The translations under genes were made by a program, and so were the position numbers. This document shows, one piece after another, positions 51,828 to 60,059 of a stretch of 64,000 nt of DNA (positions are counted from its first letter, which is position 1; each line of letters starts with the position of its first letter). Source of the DNA: Novosphingobium sp. 18050 (lineage in GTDB: Bacteria; Pseudomonadota; Alphaproteobacteria; Sphingomonadales; Sphingomonadaceae); the NCBI RefSeq assembly GCF_902706195.1, contig NZ_CACSJO010000006.1, positions 148,709 through 212,708 of the forward strand, written 5' to 3'. Under the pieces are notes generated by a model. That model had not been told where the DNA came from. It searched no databases and saw only the letters and a list, made by a program, of their open reading frames with translations.

Positions 51828-52988
51828 TTACGCGAATGCGGTGGCCGAACCTGCGTCGCCCATGGCCGCGCCGATGCGCGTCAGGAATTCCACCGTAGTA
51901 TCGCGCGGCTGCATGTCCGGCAGGCCATCTGGCGGGCACAGCGTCACCAGCCACCAGCTCAGCGCGGTCCACAACTGCTGGCGATAGTGCAGCCAGGCCT
52001 CCTCCATCGTCACGCTGGGACCGCCGTGGCGCTCGAGTTCCGCAAGGTAGTAGGCGATGAGATCACGTTCCCAGGCGCGGCGATCCTCGATCTTGAGCGC
52101 GGTGGCAATCGTATAGGCAAGGTCGCGCGACCAGTGGCCCGCGTTCGAGCACTGCCAGTCGCCAAGGCCCATCTCGCCGTCCCAGGCGACGTACCAGTTC
52201 TTGAGATGCACATCGCCGTGGGTGATCGTGCGGGGAAGCTGCCCATGGCGTTCGACCGACTGAATCATGAGGTCCCACATACCATCCTCGCCCAGCGCGA
52301 CGACGTCGGCGGGCAGGATGTCGCAGGCCTCGTGGAAGGCGCGCCGAATTCCGGATTCGAGCCCGAATTCGCAGGAACGGTAGTAGAACTCCTCCCAGGT
52401 GGGCATCTGCTCAAGGCTGGCGGCAACCTCGCGGTTGGCATAGCCGGAGGCATGGAGGCGCGCCAGAAGGCGCATCTGGCTCTCAGCGCGGGCACGGTCC
52501 ATGGGCGTACCATCGTCGCAGAAAGACTTAACCGAATCGGTGATATCGCCCAGCATGATGAGCGAATTGCACGAGACCGGGTTCCATTCCGCGAAATAGG
52601 AAACCGGCACTTCCATCTCTATATGCGGGCGGAACAGATTGTAGAAATTGACCTCGCCCTTGGCGCCGCCCGACACGCCCAGAACCATACGGTTCGACAG
52701 GTCGTGCGAGGCCTTGCAGAACAGCTTGGTCGGCAACCCGTGCGCGATCCCGGCCTCGTTATAAGCAACCGTTACCCGGCGTCGGTTCGACGATCCGTTA
52801 TCCGGCGCGCCCAGCGTAAATGCGGTGACCTTGGCGCCGCTCGCCGCGCCGCACAGCGCTTCCGTCAGCCATTCCTCGGTCAGTTCCTCATAACTGCGCG
52901 GCAGCTCTGCGGTGGTCGTGACTTTCTGGAAGCCTCGCGCCTGATCGGCGGCAAAAGCAGTCTGGATCTGTTCGAGGACTTCGGACAT
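51828..52988 (-). CDS. APH/ecdysteroid-kinase-like phosphotransferase (copy 5)
   Basis: A 386-residue protein from ATG 52988, which follows GGAG. The catalytic loop is canonical: HGDVHLKN (His257, Gly258, Asp259) and GDWQ for the metal motif, and the nucleotide-binding LPTKLFCKAS. The overall layout resembles EcKinase/DUF227-type kinases, which phosphorylate hydroxyl groups on steroids and other small molecules. First gene of the leftward operon from operator site 11. It is the strongest candidate for a hydroxyl-group kinase on the pathway substrate. Confidence 0.8.
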   Translation of the reverse strand: MSEVLEQIQTAFAADQARGFQKVTTTAELPRSYEELTEEWLTEALCGAASGAKVTAFTLGAPDNGSSNRRRVTVAYNEAGIAHGLPTKLFCKASHDLSNRMVLGVSGGAKGEVNFYNLFRPHIEMEVPVSYFAEWNPVSCNSLIMLGDITDSVKSFCDDGTPMDRARAESQMRLLARLHASGYANREVAASLEQMPTWEEFYYRSCEFGLESGIRRAFHEACDILPADVVALGEDGMWDLMIQSVERHGQLPRTITHGDVHLKNWYVAWDGEMGLGDWQCSNAGHWSRDLAYTIATALKIEDRRAWERDLIAYYLAELERHGGPSVTMEEAWLHYRQQLWTALSWWLVTLCPPDGLPDMQPRDTTVEFLTRIGAAMGDAGSATAFA

Positions 52989-53064
52989 CTTCTCTCCTGG
53001 CCAGTTCTGCGGGCTTGTCGGAGGCCCGATGCTGTCATGCCGACGGTATATGGCGGGCAAATAT

Positions 53065-53080
53065 ATTACGCAAGCGAACC
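53065..53080. promoter_or_regulatory. Cluster operator site 11 (palindrome)
   Basis: ATTACGCA/AGCGAACC. The right arm is exact. The site overlaps the last codons of the AraC gene and lies 77 bases upstream of the kinase-like gene at 52988. Confidence 0.55.
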
Positions 53081-54055
53081 TTTTTCCTTTTTCGACACCT
53101 GCCGCCAACGGCCTATCGGCATTCCCGTCCATGCCAGGAACGCCCGCCGCAGGCCGCTTTCGCTACGATAGCCAAGTAGATGGGCGACCTCTGCAACGCT
53201 CATCCGGTCCGATCGCAGAAGCTCCAGCCCAGCAGTGCGGCGATAGTCGGACAGGACCTGTTCGAAGCTCACGCCCTCCTGCGCCAGGCGCCGCGACAAC
53301 GTGCGCGCACTCATCCCCAGATGACGGGCCGTAGAGGCAAGGCGCGGTAATTCGCCCGGCCGTGCCATGAAGCTCCCGCGCAGTCTTGGGGACAAATTCC
53401 CTTCGCTTCGGCTGGAGGGTTCACGCAGTCGACCGCGCAGGAGATCGAACGTCTCGGCATCGCGCGCCACTTGCGGCAGGGCCAGCGCCGAGGCCGGCCC
53501 GGTTACTACCGCAGCGCGCTGCTCGAAGCGTACGTGCGAGCAGAGGAAACGCTCGTAATCAACGCCTTGCGCGCGCGCAAACGGCAGTGCCACCTCGAAG
53601 TCCGCAAGCTCGGCTCCGGTTGCCTCGCGGGCGAAGGTAAAGAACGTGGCGACCAGTTCCTCTACCACGAAACGCGCCAGTTTCGGGGCGAGAAACGGCA
53701 TCGGGCTGAACTGGGTGCGCCAGCGTGCGGCGGTGCCTTTCCCGCTCACCCGGCTCGACATGTTTGCCAGTTCCCCGGCCATTTCGGCATGATGTTCCCA
53801 CGCCGCCAGCGTTTCCCGCAGGTCCGCCGCACTCAGGATAAGGTGGCCGATGATGCCCAGTTCCGCGAGGCGGCGACCTGCGCCGACTTCCAGCGCCATG
53901 GCCGGCGGCGCCTGCATGGCAACCGCAGCGAGCGAGTGGAGATAGGCCAGCGCATCGACCGGACCCTCGAGTTGCCAGTCAGCGCCGCTCTGCCCGAGAT
54001 ACCCGGCATAAATCGCCAGCTTGCGCCGACGCATCTCGAATATGCGCTCCGACAT
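53066..54055 (-). CDS. AraC-family transcriptional regulator
   Basis: A 329-residue regulator; ATG 54055 is favoured, with AAGGG just upstream, over the longer frame to 54124. The C-terminal double helix-turn-helix is clear: LGMSARTLSRRLAQEG then MSVAEVAHLLGYRSESGLRRAF and TGMPIGRWRQ. The N-terminal half resembles the AraC ligand-binding domain of the OruR/ArgR type. Its own upstream region contains operator site 12, so it appears to be part of the regulon. It may activate the adjacent operons or sense a pathway compound. Confidence 0.9.
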   Translation of the reverse strand: MSERIFEMRRRKLAIYAGYLGQSGADWQLEGPVDALAYLHSLAAVAMQAPPAMALEVGAGRRLAELGIIGHLILSAADLRETLAAWEHHAEMAGELANMSSRVSGKGTAARWRTQFSPMPFLAPKLARFVVEELVATFFTFAREATGAELADFEVALPFARAQGVDYERFLCSHVRFEQRAAVVTGPASALALPQVARDAETFDLLRGRLREPSSRSEGNLSPRLRGSFMARPGELPRLASTARHLGMSARTLSRRLAQEGVSFEQVLSDYRRTAGLELLRSDRMSVAEVAHLLGYRSESGLRRAFLAWTGMPIGRWRQVSKKEKGSLA

Positions 54056-54126
54056 CCCTTGCGCCTCTCTCCGGCGTCTGGCGTGATTTGCACAGACATT
54101 GGCGCGGTCCGCACAGGATTGCAAAT

Positions 54127-54142
54127 TGTTCGTAAGCGAACC
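54127..54142. promoter_or_regulatory. Cluster operator site 12 (palindrome)
   Basis: TGTTCGTA/AGCGAACC, both arms good. It sits between the divergent AraC gene (start 54055) and the diiron-like protein (start 54204), so could control both. Confidence 0.78.
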
Positions 54143-54203
54143 CTATTCCATATCGAGAGGGCTACCGCCCTGCATCAGGGCGGGCATCCCGGAAGGTTCG
54201 ACC

Positions 54204-55058
54204 ATGCAAGTGCGCAAGCCCGATCTCCTCACGCAGGGCGACGCCATCATCTGGTCGAGAACACCCGAAGTCGCCTTGTTCTTCAATGCGATGTCGGCGG
54301 TAATTCCTTACGTCGAACACTACCTCAACAACGTCGTCGACGAAGTGCGCGCGGACCATAGCGAAGGCGACCCGGCCCTACGCGCGATGCTCGGCGAATT
54401 CATCCGCCAGGAAACGGAACATTCGAAGCTGCACGCCCGCTTCAACAAACGCCTGTTCGATGCCGGTTACGGCGAATTGAAACCCCTGCTACGCAAGATA
54501 TCGGACGAGTTGCAGTCGATCCGCGGCCGCCATTCCCTTGCCTTCAACGCTGCCTACTGCGCCGGGTTCGAAAACAGCGCGACATTCAGCGCTGCTTACC
54601 TGCTGGGCCCGGGCCTGCCCTTGTTCGAGGGCGCCGACCCCGCAGGCGCCAACCTCATCCTGTGGCACGTGGCCGAGGAGTTCGAGCACCGCGCGGTCTG
54701 CCATGAGGCGTTCCACGCGGTTTCGGGCAGCTACTTCCTGCGGCTCTGGGGACTGGCCTATGCGTTCGTTCACGTGAACTATTCGTTCAAGCGCGCGGGC
54801 GACGTGATCTTCCGCATCCATCGTCAGGGCATGAGCCGGGCTCAGGTGAAAGCGTCGAAACGGCGTTTCCGCAGGTTCCTGCTCGGTCAACTCGGCTACA
54901 TGGCGCCCCGGATGCTGCAATTGCTGCACCCGCGCTTCGATCCGGCAAAGCTGGAAGTACCCGAGGCGATCCATGCCGCGCTCGCTCATTTTGCAGGGCC
55001 AGGGCCGTTCGCCGAAAACTACGGCGACACGGCCATGAAAACGGCAAGAGTTGCGTAA
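54204..55058 (+). CDS. Metal-dependent hydrolase-type (ferritin-like) protein
   Basis: 284 residues starting at ATG 54204 after GGAAGG. Two ExxH-type motifs, FIRQETEHSKLH and HVAEEFEHRAVCHE, suggest a metal centre carried by a helical bundle, as in the family annotated as metal-dependent hydrolase (PF10118 from memory). Whether it is a hydrolase or an oxygenase-like diiron protein is not settled. First gene to the right of operator site 12, ending convergent with the small gene at 55066. Confidence 0.72.
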   Translation: MQVRKPDLLTQGDAIIWSRTPEVALFFNAMSAVIPYVEHYLNNVVDEVRADHSEGDPALRAMLGEFIRQETEHSKLHARFNKRLFDAGYGELKPLLRKISDELQSIRGRHSLAFNAAYCAGFENSATFSAAYLLGPGLPLFEGADPAGANLILWHVAEEFEHRAVCHEAFHAVSGSYFLRLWGLAYAFVHVNYSFKRAGDVIFRIHRQGMSRAQVKASKRRFRRFLLGQLGYMAPRMLQLLHPRFDPAKLEVPEAIHAALAHFAGPGPFAENYGDTAMKTARVA

Positions 55059-55065
55059 CTCCCCC

Positions 55066-55275
55066 TCAGTTCCCCTTGCGGAACAGCATCGAGACGACGA
55101 AGGCCATCGTCTTCACATCCAGCAGCTTGAGCGCCTTGCGCGCCTCGGCAGGAGTCAGCACGGCGCGCACCGGCAGGGTGCCCATGATCTCGCCGTGGAT
55201 GACCAGTTCGCTGCCGTCGCGCTCGATCTTCTCGACGGTCATCAGGTTCTCGTAGTCCTTGGTCAGCAGTTGCAT
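55066..55275 (-). CDS. Small protein of unknown function
   Basis: 69 residues starting ATG at 55275 with AGAGGACA upstream. The sequence MTVEKIERDGSELVIHGEIMGTLPVRAVLTPAEARKAL is beta-rich then ends in a hydrophobic stretch, DVKTMAFVVSMLF. No family recognised. It is co-directional with the FAD protein and the TetR gene (44-base gap), so probably in their operon. Confidence 0.6.
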   Translation of the reverse strand: MQLLTKDYENLMTVEKIERDGSELVIHGEIMGTLPVRAVLTPAEARKALKLLDVKTMAFVVSMLFRKGN

Positions 55276-55319
55276 CGTCTTGTCCTCTCAAATGTCGTCG
55301 TTTCAGGGCTGCGCGAGGC

Positions 55320-56885
55320 TCACCAGTTCACGAAACCCTTGGCGTATGGGATGCCCATTTCCTTGTAGATCTTCATCGCAGACGCGCGGCCGCCCAAAGT
55401 GGCAAGGCCGCCCGGGTGGGTGGTGCAGCCGGTCAGGAACAGGCCCGAGATACCCGGCACCTGGTACTGCGAAAGCTCCGGCGTAGGCCGCGCGCCCATC
55501 AATTGCTGCGCGGTCATGGCAACGCCCATGATGTCGCCCTTCTTCATGATGCGGCTGTGCGCGGCATGATCGGGCGGGCATTCGATCAGGCGGCCAAGCA
55601 CCTTGGAATGGTCGATATTGTGGGTGAACTTGCAGAACCAGTCGAACAGCGCATCAGCCGCACGCTGCTTGTCGACAGCCCAGCCATCGCGCGTCTCGAA
55701 CGGGGCGAAACAATAGAGGTAAAGCGCGGTCATGCCCTCGGGCGCGCGGGTCTTGTCGAAGTTCGACTGCGGGCCGCCCAGCGGCTGCAACACGTCGTAG
55801 GGAAACTCGCCCCGACGATAGGACTGGAACGGCCGCATGAAGTTGTCCCAGTCCGGCTCCATGCATTCGACCAGGATCGCCTCGTCATAGGCTTTACCGC
55901 CGATCCACTCGATGCGCTCGGACAGGGCGATCTGCTGGTTGATGGCGCCATATTCGCTCAGTTCCACCTTGGAGGCGCGCTCGGCGATGCCCTTGTCGAC
56001 GCCCGGAACCATAGCGCCGATGTCCCAGGGGTGGATGTTGGCGACCACTGCCTTACCGGCGCTGATCGTCTCTCCGGTATCGGTGACGACGCCGGTAATC
56101 TTGCCCGACGCCCCGACCAGTCGCTCTACGGTGACGCCGGTGCGCAGTTCGCCGCCGTGGTGTTTCAGGCAGTCGATCAGGGCGTTGGTCACGCTCTTGG
56201 CGCCGCCTACCACGGTGGCCATCTCGTATTTGTGCCCAAGGCCCAGGATCAGGTACATTGTGAGGCCCGTGCCGGGATAATCGGGGGCGCTCATCACTTC
56301 CGATGCCCACTTGGCGAGGTGCACCTTGACGTGCGGGCTTTCGAACCGGGCGTTCAGGAAGTCGATCACGTTGCCTTCCAGCTCGGCGCGGATCTTGCGG
56401 CCCTTCTCGCTGGCGTCGAGCAGCTTGATGAAGCCGTCATGCGGCATCGGCGGCATGAAGAAACCGCGCGACAGCAGCGGCATCAACTCGTTCGCTTCCT
56501 CCACAAGCTGGGTATAGGCGCGCGCGTCACGCTCGGAAAAGCGGGCGATCTCCTTCACCGCGCGGTCGAAATTCGTGTAGCTGATCAGACCCTCACCATC
56601 GGGATAAAGCGAGGCGAACGGCGCCGGAGCATAAGCGAATTTTAGGCCGAAGCGGGTTTCCAGCTCCAGTTCGTCATCCTTGATCGCCGGGTTTGCCAGC
56701 AAAACGAGGTACCCCATCGCGTGCGGATCGTGGGTAAAACGCGGGTCGGTATGGACCGACACTACACCGCCCCCGCACTGCTCCTCGCGTTCGAGAACCA
56801 GCACCGAAAGCCCCGCCTTGGCAAGATAACAGGCGGTCGTCAGCGAATTGCTGCCGGCGCCGACTACGACAATATCATGCGACAT
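55320..56885 (-). CDS. FAD-dependent oxidoreductase, phytoene desaturase-like
   Basis: 521 residues starting MSHDIVVVGAGSNSLTTACYL, an FAD-binding Rossmann motif, with a long central domain and a C-terminal GLFLTGCTTHPGG segment that matches the carotenoid/phytoene desaturase family. These enzymes desaturate or isomerise hydrophobic polyenes, or act as amine oxidases. Within the TetR-led operon. An upstream start at 56951 is rejected. Confidence 0.85.
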   Translation of the reverse strand: MSHDIVVVGAGSNSLTTACYLAKAGLSVLVLEREEQCGGGVVSVHTDPRFTHDPHAMGYLVLLANPAIKDDELELETRFGLKFAYAPAPFASLYPDGEGLISYTNFDRAVKEIARFSERDARAYTQLVEEANELMPLLSRGFFMPPMPHDGFIKLLDASEKGRKIRAELEGNVIDFLNARFESPHVKVHLAKWASEVMSAPDYPGTGLTMYLILGLGHKYEMATVVGGAKSVTNALIDCLKHHGGELRTGVTVERLVGASGKITGVVTDTGETISAGKAVVANIHPWDIGAMVPGVDKGIAERASKVELSEYGAINQQIALSERIEWIGGKAYDEAILVECMEPDWDNFMRPFQSYRRGEFPYDVLQPLGGPQSNFDKTRAPEGMTALYLYCFAPFETRDGWAVDKQRAADALFDWFCKFTHNIDHSKVLGRLIECPPDHAAHSRIMKKGDIMGVAMTAQQLMGARPTPELSQYQVPGISGLFLTGCTTHPGGLATLGGRASAMKIYKEMGIPYAKGFVNW

Positions 56886-56895
56886 TCGACATCTC

Positions 56896-57534
56896 TCAAT
56901 TGTTGTTTGCTTGTGTTCCAAGGATGGGTTGCAGCAGCGAGCCGACCGCATGGCGCAGTTCCTCGCGGAACATGCCGAGGTCTGGCGAAAGCAGGCCCTT
57001 GCGGACCATGAACTGGCGCGAAACGACCGTCGTGGCGATGGCGCCGGAGAGTGCCAGCAGGCGGATTTCGTCGCGCACGGTCAGCGCTCCGTCGCCTGCC
57101 ATGCCCGCGCGCATCAATTCGTGGATCGGCTCGACCAACCGGACGAAAACGTAGTCGAAACGCTCGTCCTGCCGCACGATCTCCGACAGGATGAACTGCG
57201 CACTGGCCGGGTGCGCGCAGAAGATGTCCAGCAGGCGCTCAACCGCCTCGACCAGCGAACCGCAGGGTAGGAACCGCGCTCCGTCAAGTGCGGACAGCAA
57301 CCGGTTCGCTACGGTATCCACGCATGCCTGCCACAGCTTCGCCTTCGACCCGAAAACATGGACGATCAGCGCGGCGTCGACCCCTGCTGCCCCGGCAATG
57401 CGGCGCAGGCTGGCGCCTTCGTAACCGGCCTGCGCAAAGGCCACGATCGCCGCTTCCAGCACCCGCCGCGCGCCCGGCGTATCCGGGATCGGGGCAGAGG
57501 CAGGAGCGCCTTTCGATTCGGTTGTTCGCATCAT
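56896..57534 (-). CDS. TetR-family transcriptional regulator
   Basis: 212 residues with the N-terminal helix-turn-helix ARRVLEAAIVAFAQAGYEGASLRRIAGAAGVDAALIVHVFGSKAKLW. ATG 57534 is chosen; a TTG at 57549 would place the start inside the palindrome. TetR proteins are ligand-responsive repressors. A perfect 9-base inverted repeat lies eight bases upstream of the start, so self-repression is likely. It controls at least its own gene and the FAD protein. Confidence 0.88.
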   Translation of the reverse strand: MMRTTESKGAPASAPIPDTPGARRVLEAAIVAFAQAGYEGASLRRIAGAAGVDAALIVHVFGSKAKLWQACVDTVANRLLSALDGARFLPCGSLVEAVERLLDIFCAHPASAQFILSEIVRQDERFDYVFVRLVEPIHELMRAGMAGDGALTVRDEIRLLALSGAIATTVVSRQFMVRKGLLSPDLGMFREELRHAVGSLLQPILGTQANNN

Positions 57535-57541
57535 CACCTTT

Positions 57542-57563
57542 GTATTCAACAGACGTTGAATAC
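57542..57563. promoter_or_regulatory. TetR operator: perfect 9-base inverted repeat
   Basis: GTATTCAAC and GTTGAATAC separated by four bases, ending eight bases upstream of the TetR ATG. This is a typical TetR-dimer site and differs from the cluster palindrome. Confidence 0.8.
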
Positions 57564-57571
57564 GGTCAAGT

Positions 57572-57587
57572 GGTTCGCTTGTGAATT
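57572..57587. promoter_or_regulatory. Cluster operator site 13 (palindrome)
   Basis: GGTTCGCT/TGTGAATT. Left arm exact, right arm weak. It lies eight bases beyond the TetR operator, between the TetR gene and the epimerase gene. Confidence 0.5.
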
Positions 57588-57647
57588 ATATGCTTGCGCT
57601 CGACGGCGGTGAACTTACGTTCGGCGCCGGTGGAGCGGAGCAAAAAC

Positions 57648-58589
57648 ATGAAAGTCCTGGTCTTCGGCGCAAGCGGGTACATCGGCAGCCATATCACCCG
57701 CCATCTGGCGGACAGCGGCCATCGGGTGACCGGCTTCGCGCGCAATACGGCAAGCGGCGGCGTGATAGAGCAACTCGGGGCAACAGCGCTGCTCGGCGAT
57801 CTGAACGACACCGCCAGCATCGCCGCCATGGTCGGGGATCACGATGCGGTGATCTGGGCCGCACAACTAATGCTGGAGGATGAGCAGCGGGTCGTCGGCG
57901 CGCTGATTGACGCTCTGGCAAAGTCAGGCCGGGCGCTGATCTTCACCAGCGGCACCAGCGTCATGTCGATCCCCACCGGCGGCGACTGGGACGAGCGCAG
58001 CTTCGCCGAGGACGAACCTTTCGAGCCGCGCCGCCAGATCGCCCCCCGGCTGGAAATCGAACTGGCGGTGCGCGAAGCCGCGCAGCGCGGCGTGCGCGCC
58101 ATGGTCGTGCGCCCCCCCATGATCTGGGGCAACGGGGGCTGCCGGTTGATCTCGGACTTCTACCACTCCGCGCGGGCTACCGGAGCAGTGTGCCACATCG
58201 GACGCGGGCTGAACGTCTATTCCAACGTCCATGTTGAGGATCTGGCCGAACTTTACCGCCTCGCACTGGAGAAGGGACAGCCCGGCGCGCTCTACTTCGC
58301 GGTGGCGGGCGAGGTATCCTACGGCGTCATGGCCAAAGCCATCGCCGAAACCCTGGGAACCGGCACTCGCAGTGTCACTGTGGAGGAAGGCTGCGCGATT
58401 TGGGACCGCTTCATGGCCCGGATCGTCCTGTGTTCATGCAGCCGCCAGCGTTCGCCCCGCGCCCGCAGCGAACTGGGCTGGCAGCCGCAAGAAGACCGGC
58501 TCGACATCCTCGAAGAATGCCGCAACCCGGCCTATGCGCAGGAAAGCGAGCGCGCGCTGCCATCGTGGGTGCGGCCGGGCACGGGCTGA
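57648..58589 (+). CDS. NAD-dependent epimerase/dehydratase-family protein
   Basis: 313 residues starting MKVLVFGASGYIGSH, an NAD-binding Rossmann motif; ATG 57648 follows GGAGCGGAG. The usual YxxxK of extended SDRs is not evident, so it may be an NmrA/epimerase-like dehydrogenase. The end of the protein (SWVRPGTG) is close to the hairpin before the FAD gene. It is divergent from TetR, behind operators at 57542 and 57572. Confidence 0.78.
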   Translation: MKVLVFGASGYIGSHITRHLADSGHRVTGFARNTASGGVIEQLGATALLGDLNDTASIAAMVGDHDAVIWAAQLMLEDEQRVVGALIDALAKSGRALIFTSGTSVMSIPTGGDWDERSFAEDEPFEPRRQIAPRLEIELAVREAAQRGVRAMVVRPPMIWGNGGCRLISDFYHSARATGAVCHIGRGLNVYSNVHVEDLAELYRLALEKGQPGALYFAVAGEVSYGVMAKAIAETLGTGTRSVTVEEGCAIWDRFMARIVLCSCSRQRSPRARSELGWQPQEDRLDILEECRNPAYAQESERALPSWVRPGTG

Positions 58590-58611
58590 ACCCCGCGCCC
58601 CGGCCGCGCAC
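58569..58611. terminator. Imperfect hairpin between convergent genes
   Basis: GTGCGGCCGGG and CCCGGCCGCGCAC face each other with a two-base insertion and a long loop of about 19 bases, over the epimerase stop codon. Long loop and no T-run make termination uncertain. Confidence 0.38.
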
Positions 58612-58614
58612 GGC

Positions 58615-60021
58615 TCATGCCGGTTCGCGCACCGACAGCGCAGCATTCGCCGCCTCCGCCCCGGCAAGACGGCCGAAGACCATCGCATTGCAGATGCCCA
58701 TGCCGCCGCCCGCATAGCGCTTGCCCACGGTGCAGCCCAGCACTTCGCCCGCCGCATAGAGGCCGGGGATCGGGTCGCCCTGCTCATCCAGCACCCGCGC
58801 CTGCCCGTCGATGTTGAGGCCGGCGCCGGTCTGCCCGATCACGCTGGCACGCACCTCGCGGGCATAAAACGGCGCGGTGCGAACCGGGAAGCGGCGCGGC
58901 ATCTGCTTGAAGAACTGGCCGTCGGCGCCGGCATCGCAATCTGCATTATAGCGCGCGATGGCCGCTTCGAGCCCCTCGACCGGCACGCCGACCAGCGCCG
59001 CCAGTTCGGCGACCGTGTCGGCCTTCTGGATGCGCCCGTCCGCCGCCGCCTTGGTCAGCAGGTTGTACTCCCAGGTCGGCATGGCTGTGCCCGAGTGATA
59101 CGGATCGGCAAAGCGCATGTCCTGACTGCCTTCCTCCAACGCAACATGGTCATATACCGCGAAGGCATGACCGCCCGCCTGCGCGTTGATCTGATAGCCC
59201 GAAACGGCATAGGGCGACGCCTCGTTCATGAAGCGGCGCCCCTGCTCGTTCACCAGCATGATCCATGGCGGCAGGAATGCTTCGATCCATTTGCCCAGCC
59301 CACTTGTCGGCAGCAGCAATCCGCTGTCCTTGCCGACGATCTCGGCGTGTGCCTGCTGGCCAAGAGTGATGCCGTCACCCAGAATAAAGGGCGCGTCCAT
59401 GTGCACCGCATAAGTCCAGTCGCCGTGACGCGCGGCGGTGGGATACCACTGCGCGATCATCTCCGGGCTATTGCCGAAGCCGCCGGTGGTAATGATGACG
59501 GCATCGGCGCGCAGTTCCTCGCCTCCCGCCTCGACACCGACAACGCGGCCGTTCTCGATCAGCAGCCTGTCGACCCGCGTGCCAAGCGCGGTTTCCACGC
59601 CCTCGGCCCCTGCGGCATTGACGAGCGCGGGTGCCACGCCAAGGCTGGGGTGGCCGCGCGGCACTTCCTCCACGCCCGAACACAGCAGGTAATCGGCAGG
59701 AAATTCAACACCCAGCGAGATCAGCCATTCGAGCGCAGGACCGCTCTCGTCCGACATGATCCGGGTGATGCGCGGGTCCGTCTCATGCGCGGCCAGCGTC
59801 ATCAGATAGCGGTACATGGCATCGGGCGTGTCCTCGATGCCGCGCGCCTTCTGCACGCTGGTACCGCCCGCGAACATGACAGCCGCAGAAAGCGCGGTAG
59901 CGCCGCCAAGTTTGGTGTCGGCTTCCAGCACCATGACGCTGGCACCGGCCCGGCGCGCCATGATGGCCGCAGCCAGCCCGGCCCCGCCGCCGCCCACGAT
60001 GATGACGTCGAAATCGCTCAT
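58615..60021 (-). CDS. FAD-dependent oxidoreductase, fumarate reductase / 3-ketosteroid dehydrogenase-like
   Basis: 468 residues with an FAD-binding GGGGAGLAAA at the N-terminus and a C-terminal YAAGEVLG...GRLAGAEAA block. The succinate dehydrogenase/fumarate reductase flavoprotein fold includes 3-ketosteroid delta-1-dehydrogenases, but those are usually longer (about 550 residues), so tricarballylate or other substrates are equally possible. It would insert a double bond or reduce one. Upstream gene, 38 bases away, is a Gfo/Idh/MocA dehydrogenase, and the pair reads leftward from operator site 14. Confidence 0.83.
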   Translation of the reverse strand: MSDFDVIIVGGGGAGLAAAIMARRAGASVMVLEADTKLGGATALSAAVMFAGGTSVQKARGIEDTPDAMYRYLMTLAAHETDPRITRIMSDESGPALEWLISLGVEFPADYLLCSGVEEVPRGHPSLGVAPALVNAAGAEGVETALGTRVDRLLIENGRVVGVEAGGEELRADAVIITTGGFGNSPEMIAQWYPTAARHGDWTYAVHMDAPFILGDGITLGQQAHAEIVGKDSGLLLPTSGLGKWIEAFLPPWIMLVNEQGRRFMNEASPYAVSGYQINAQAGGHAFAVYDHVALEEGSQDMRFADPYHSGTAMPTWEYNLLTKAAADGRIQKADTVAELAALVGVPVEGLEAAIARYNADCDAGADGQFFKQMPRRFPVRTAPFYAREVRASVIGQTGAGLNIDGQARVLDEQGDPIPGLYAAGEVLGCTVGKRYAGGGMGICNAMVFGRLAGAEAANAALSVREPA

Positions 60022-60059
60022 TACCCGTTCCTCTCCAATCTGTTTTTTTTGCTTTGTCG

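Noticed and set aside
51738..53171. A 477-residue open frame on the plus strand
   Set aside because: Antisense to the kinase-like gene 51828-52988, which has HGD and DWQ motifs; no ribosome site or family resemblance.
55416..56645. A 409-residue open frame on the plus strand
   Set aside because: Antisense shadow of the phytoene-desaturase-like gene.
58615..60021. Naming the FAD protein a 3-ketosteroid delta-1-dehydrogenase and the cluster a steroid pathway
   Set aside because: The protein is about 80 residues shorter than typical enzymes of that name, and no ring-cleaving extradiol dioxygenase or KshA/KshB set is in the window, so the substrate is left open.
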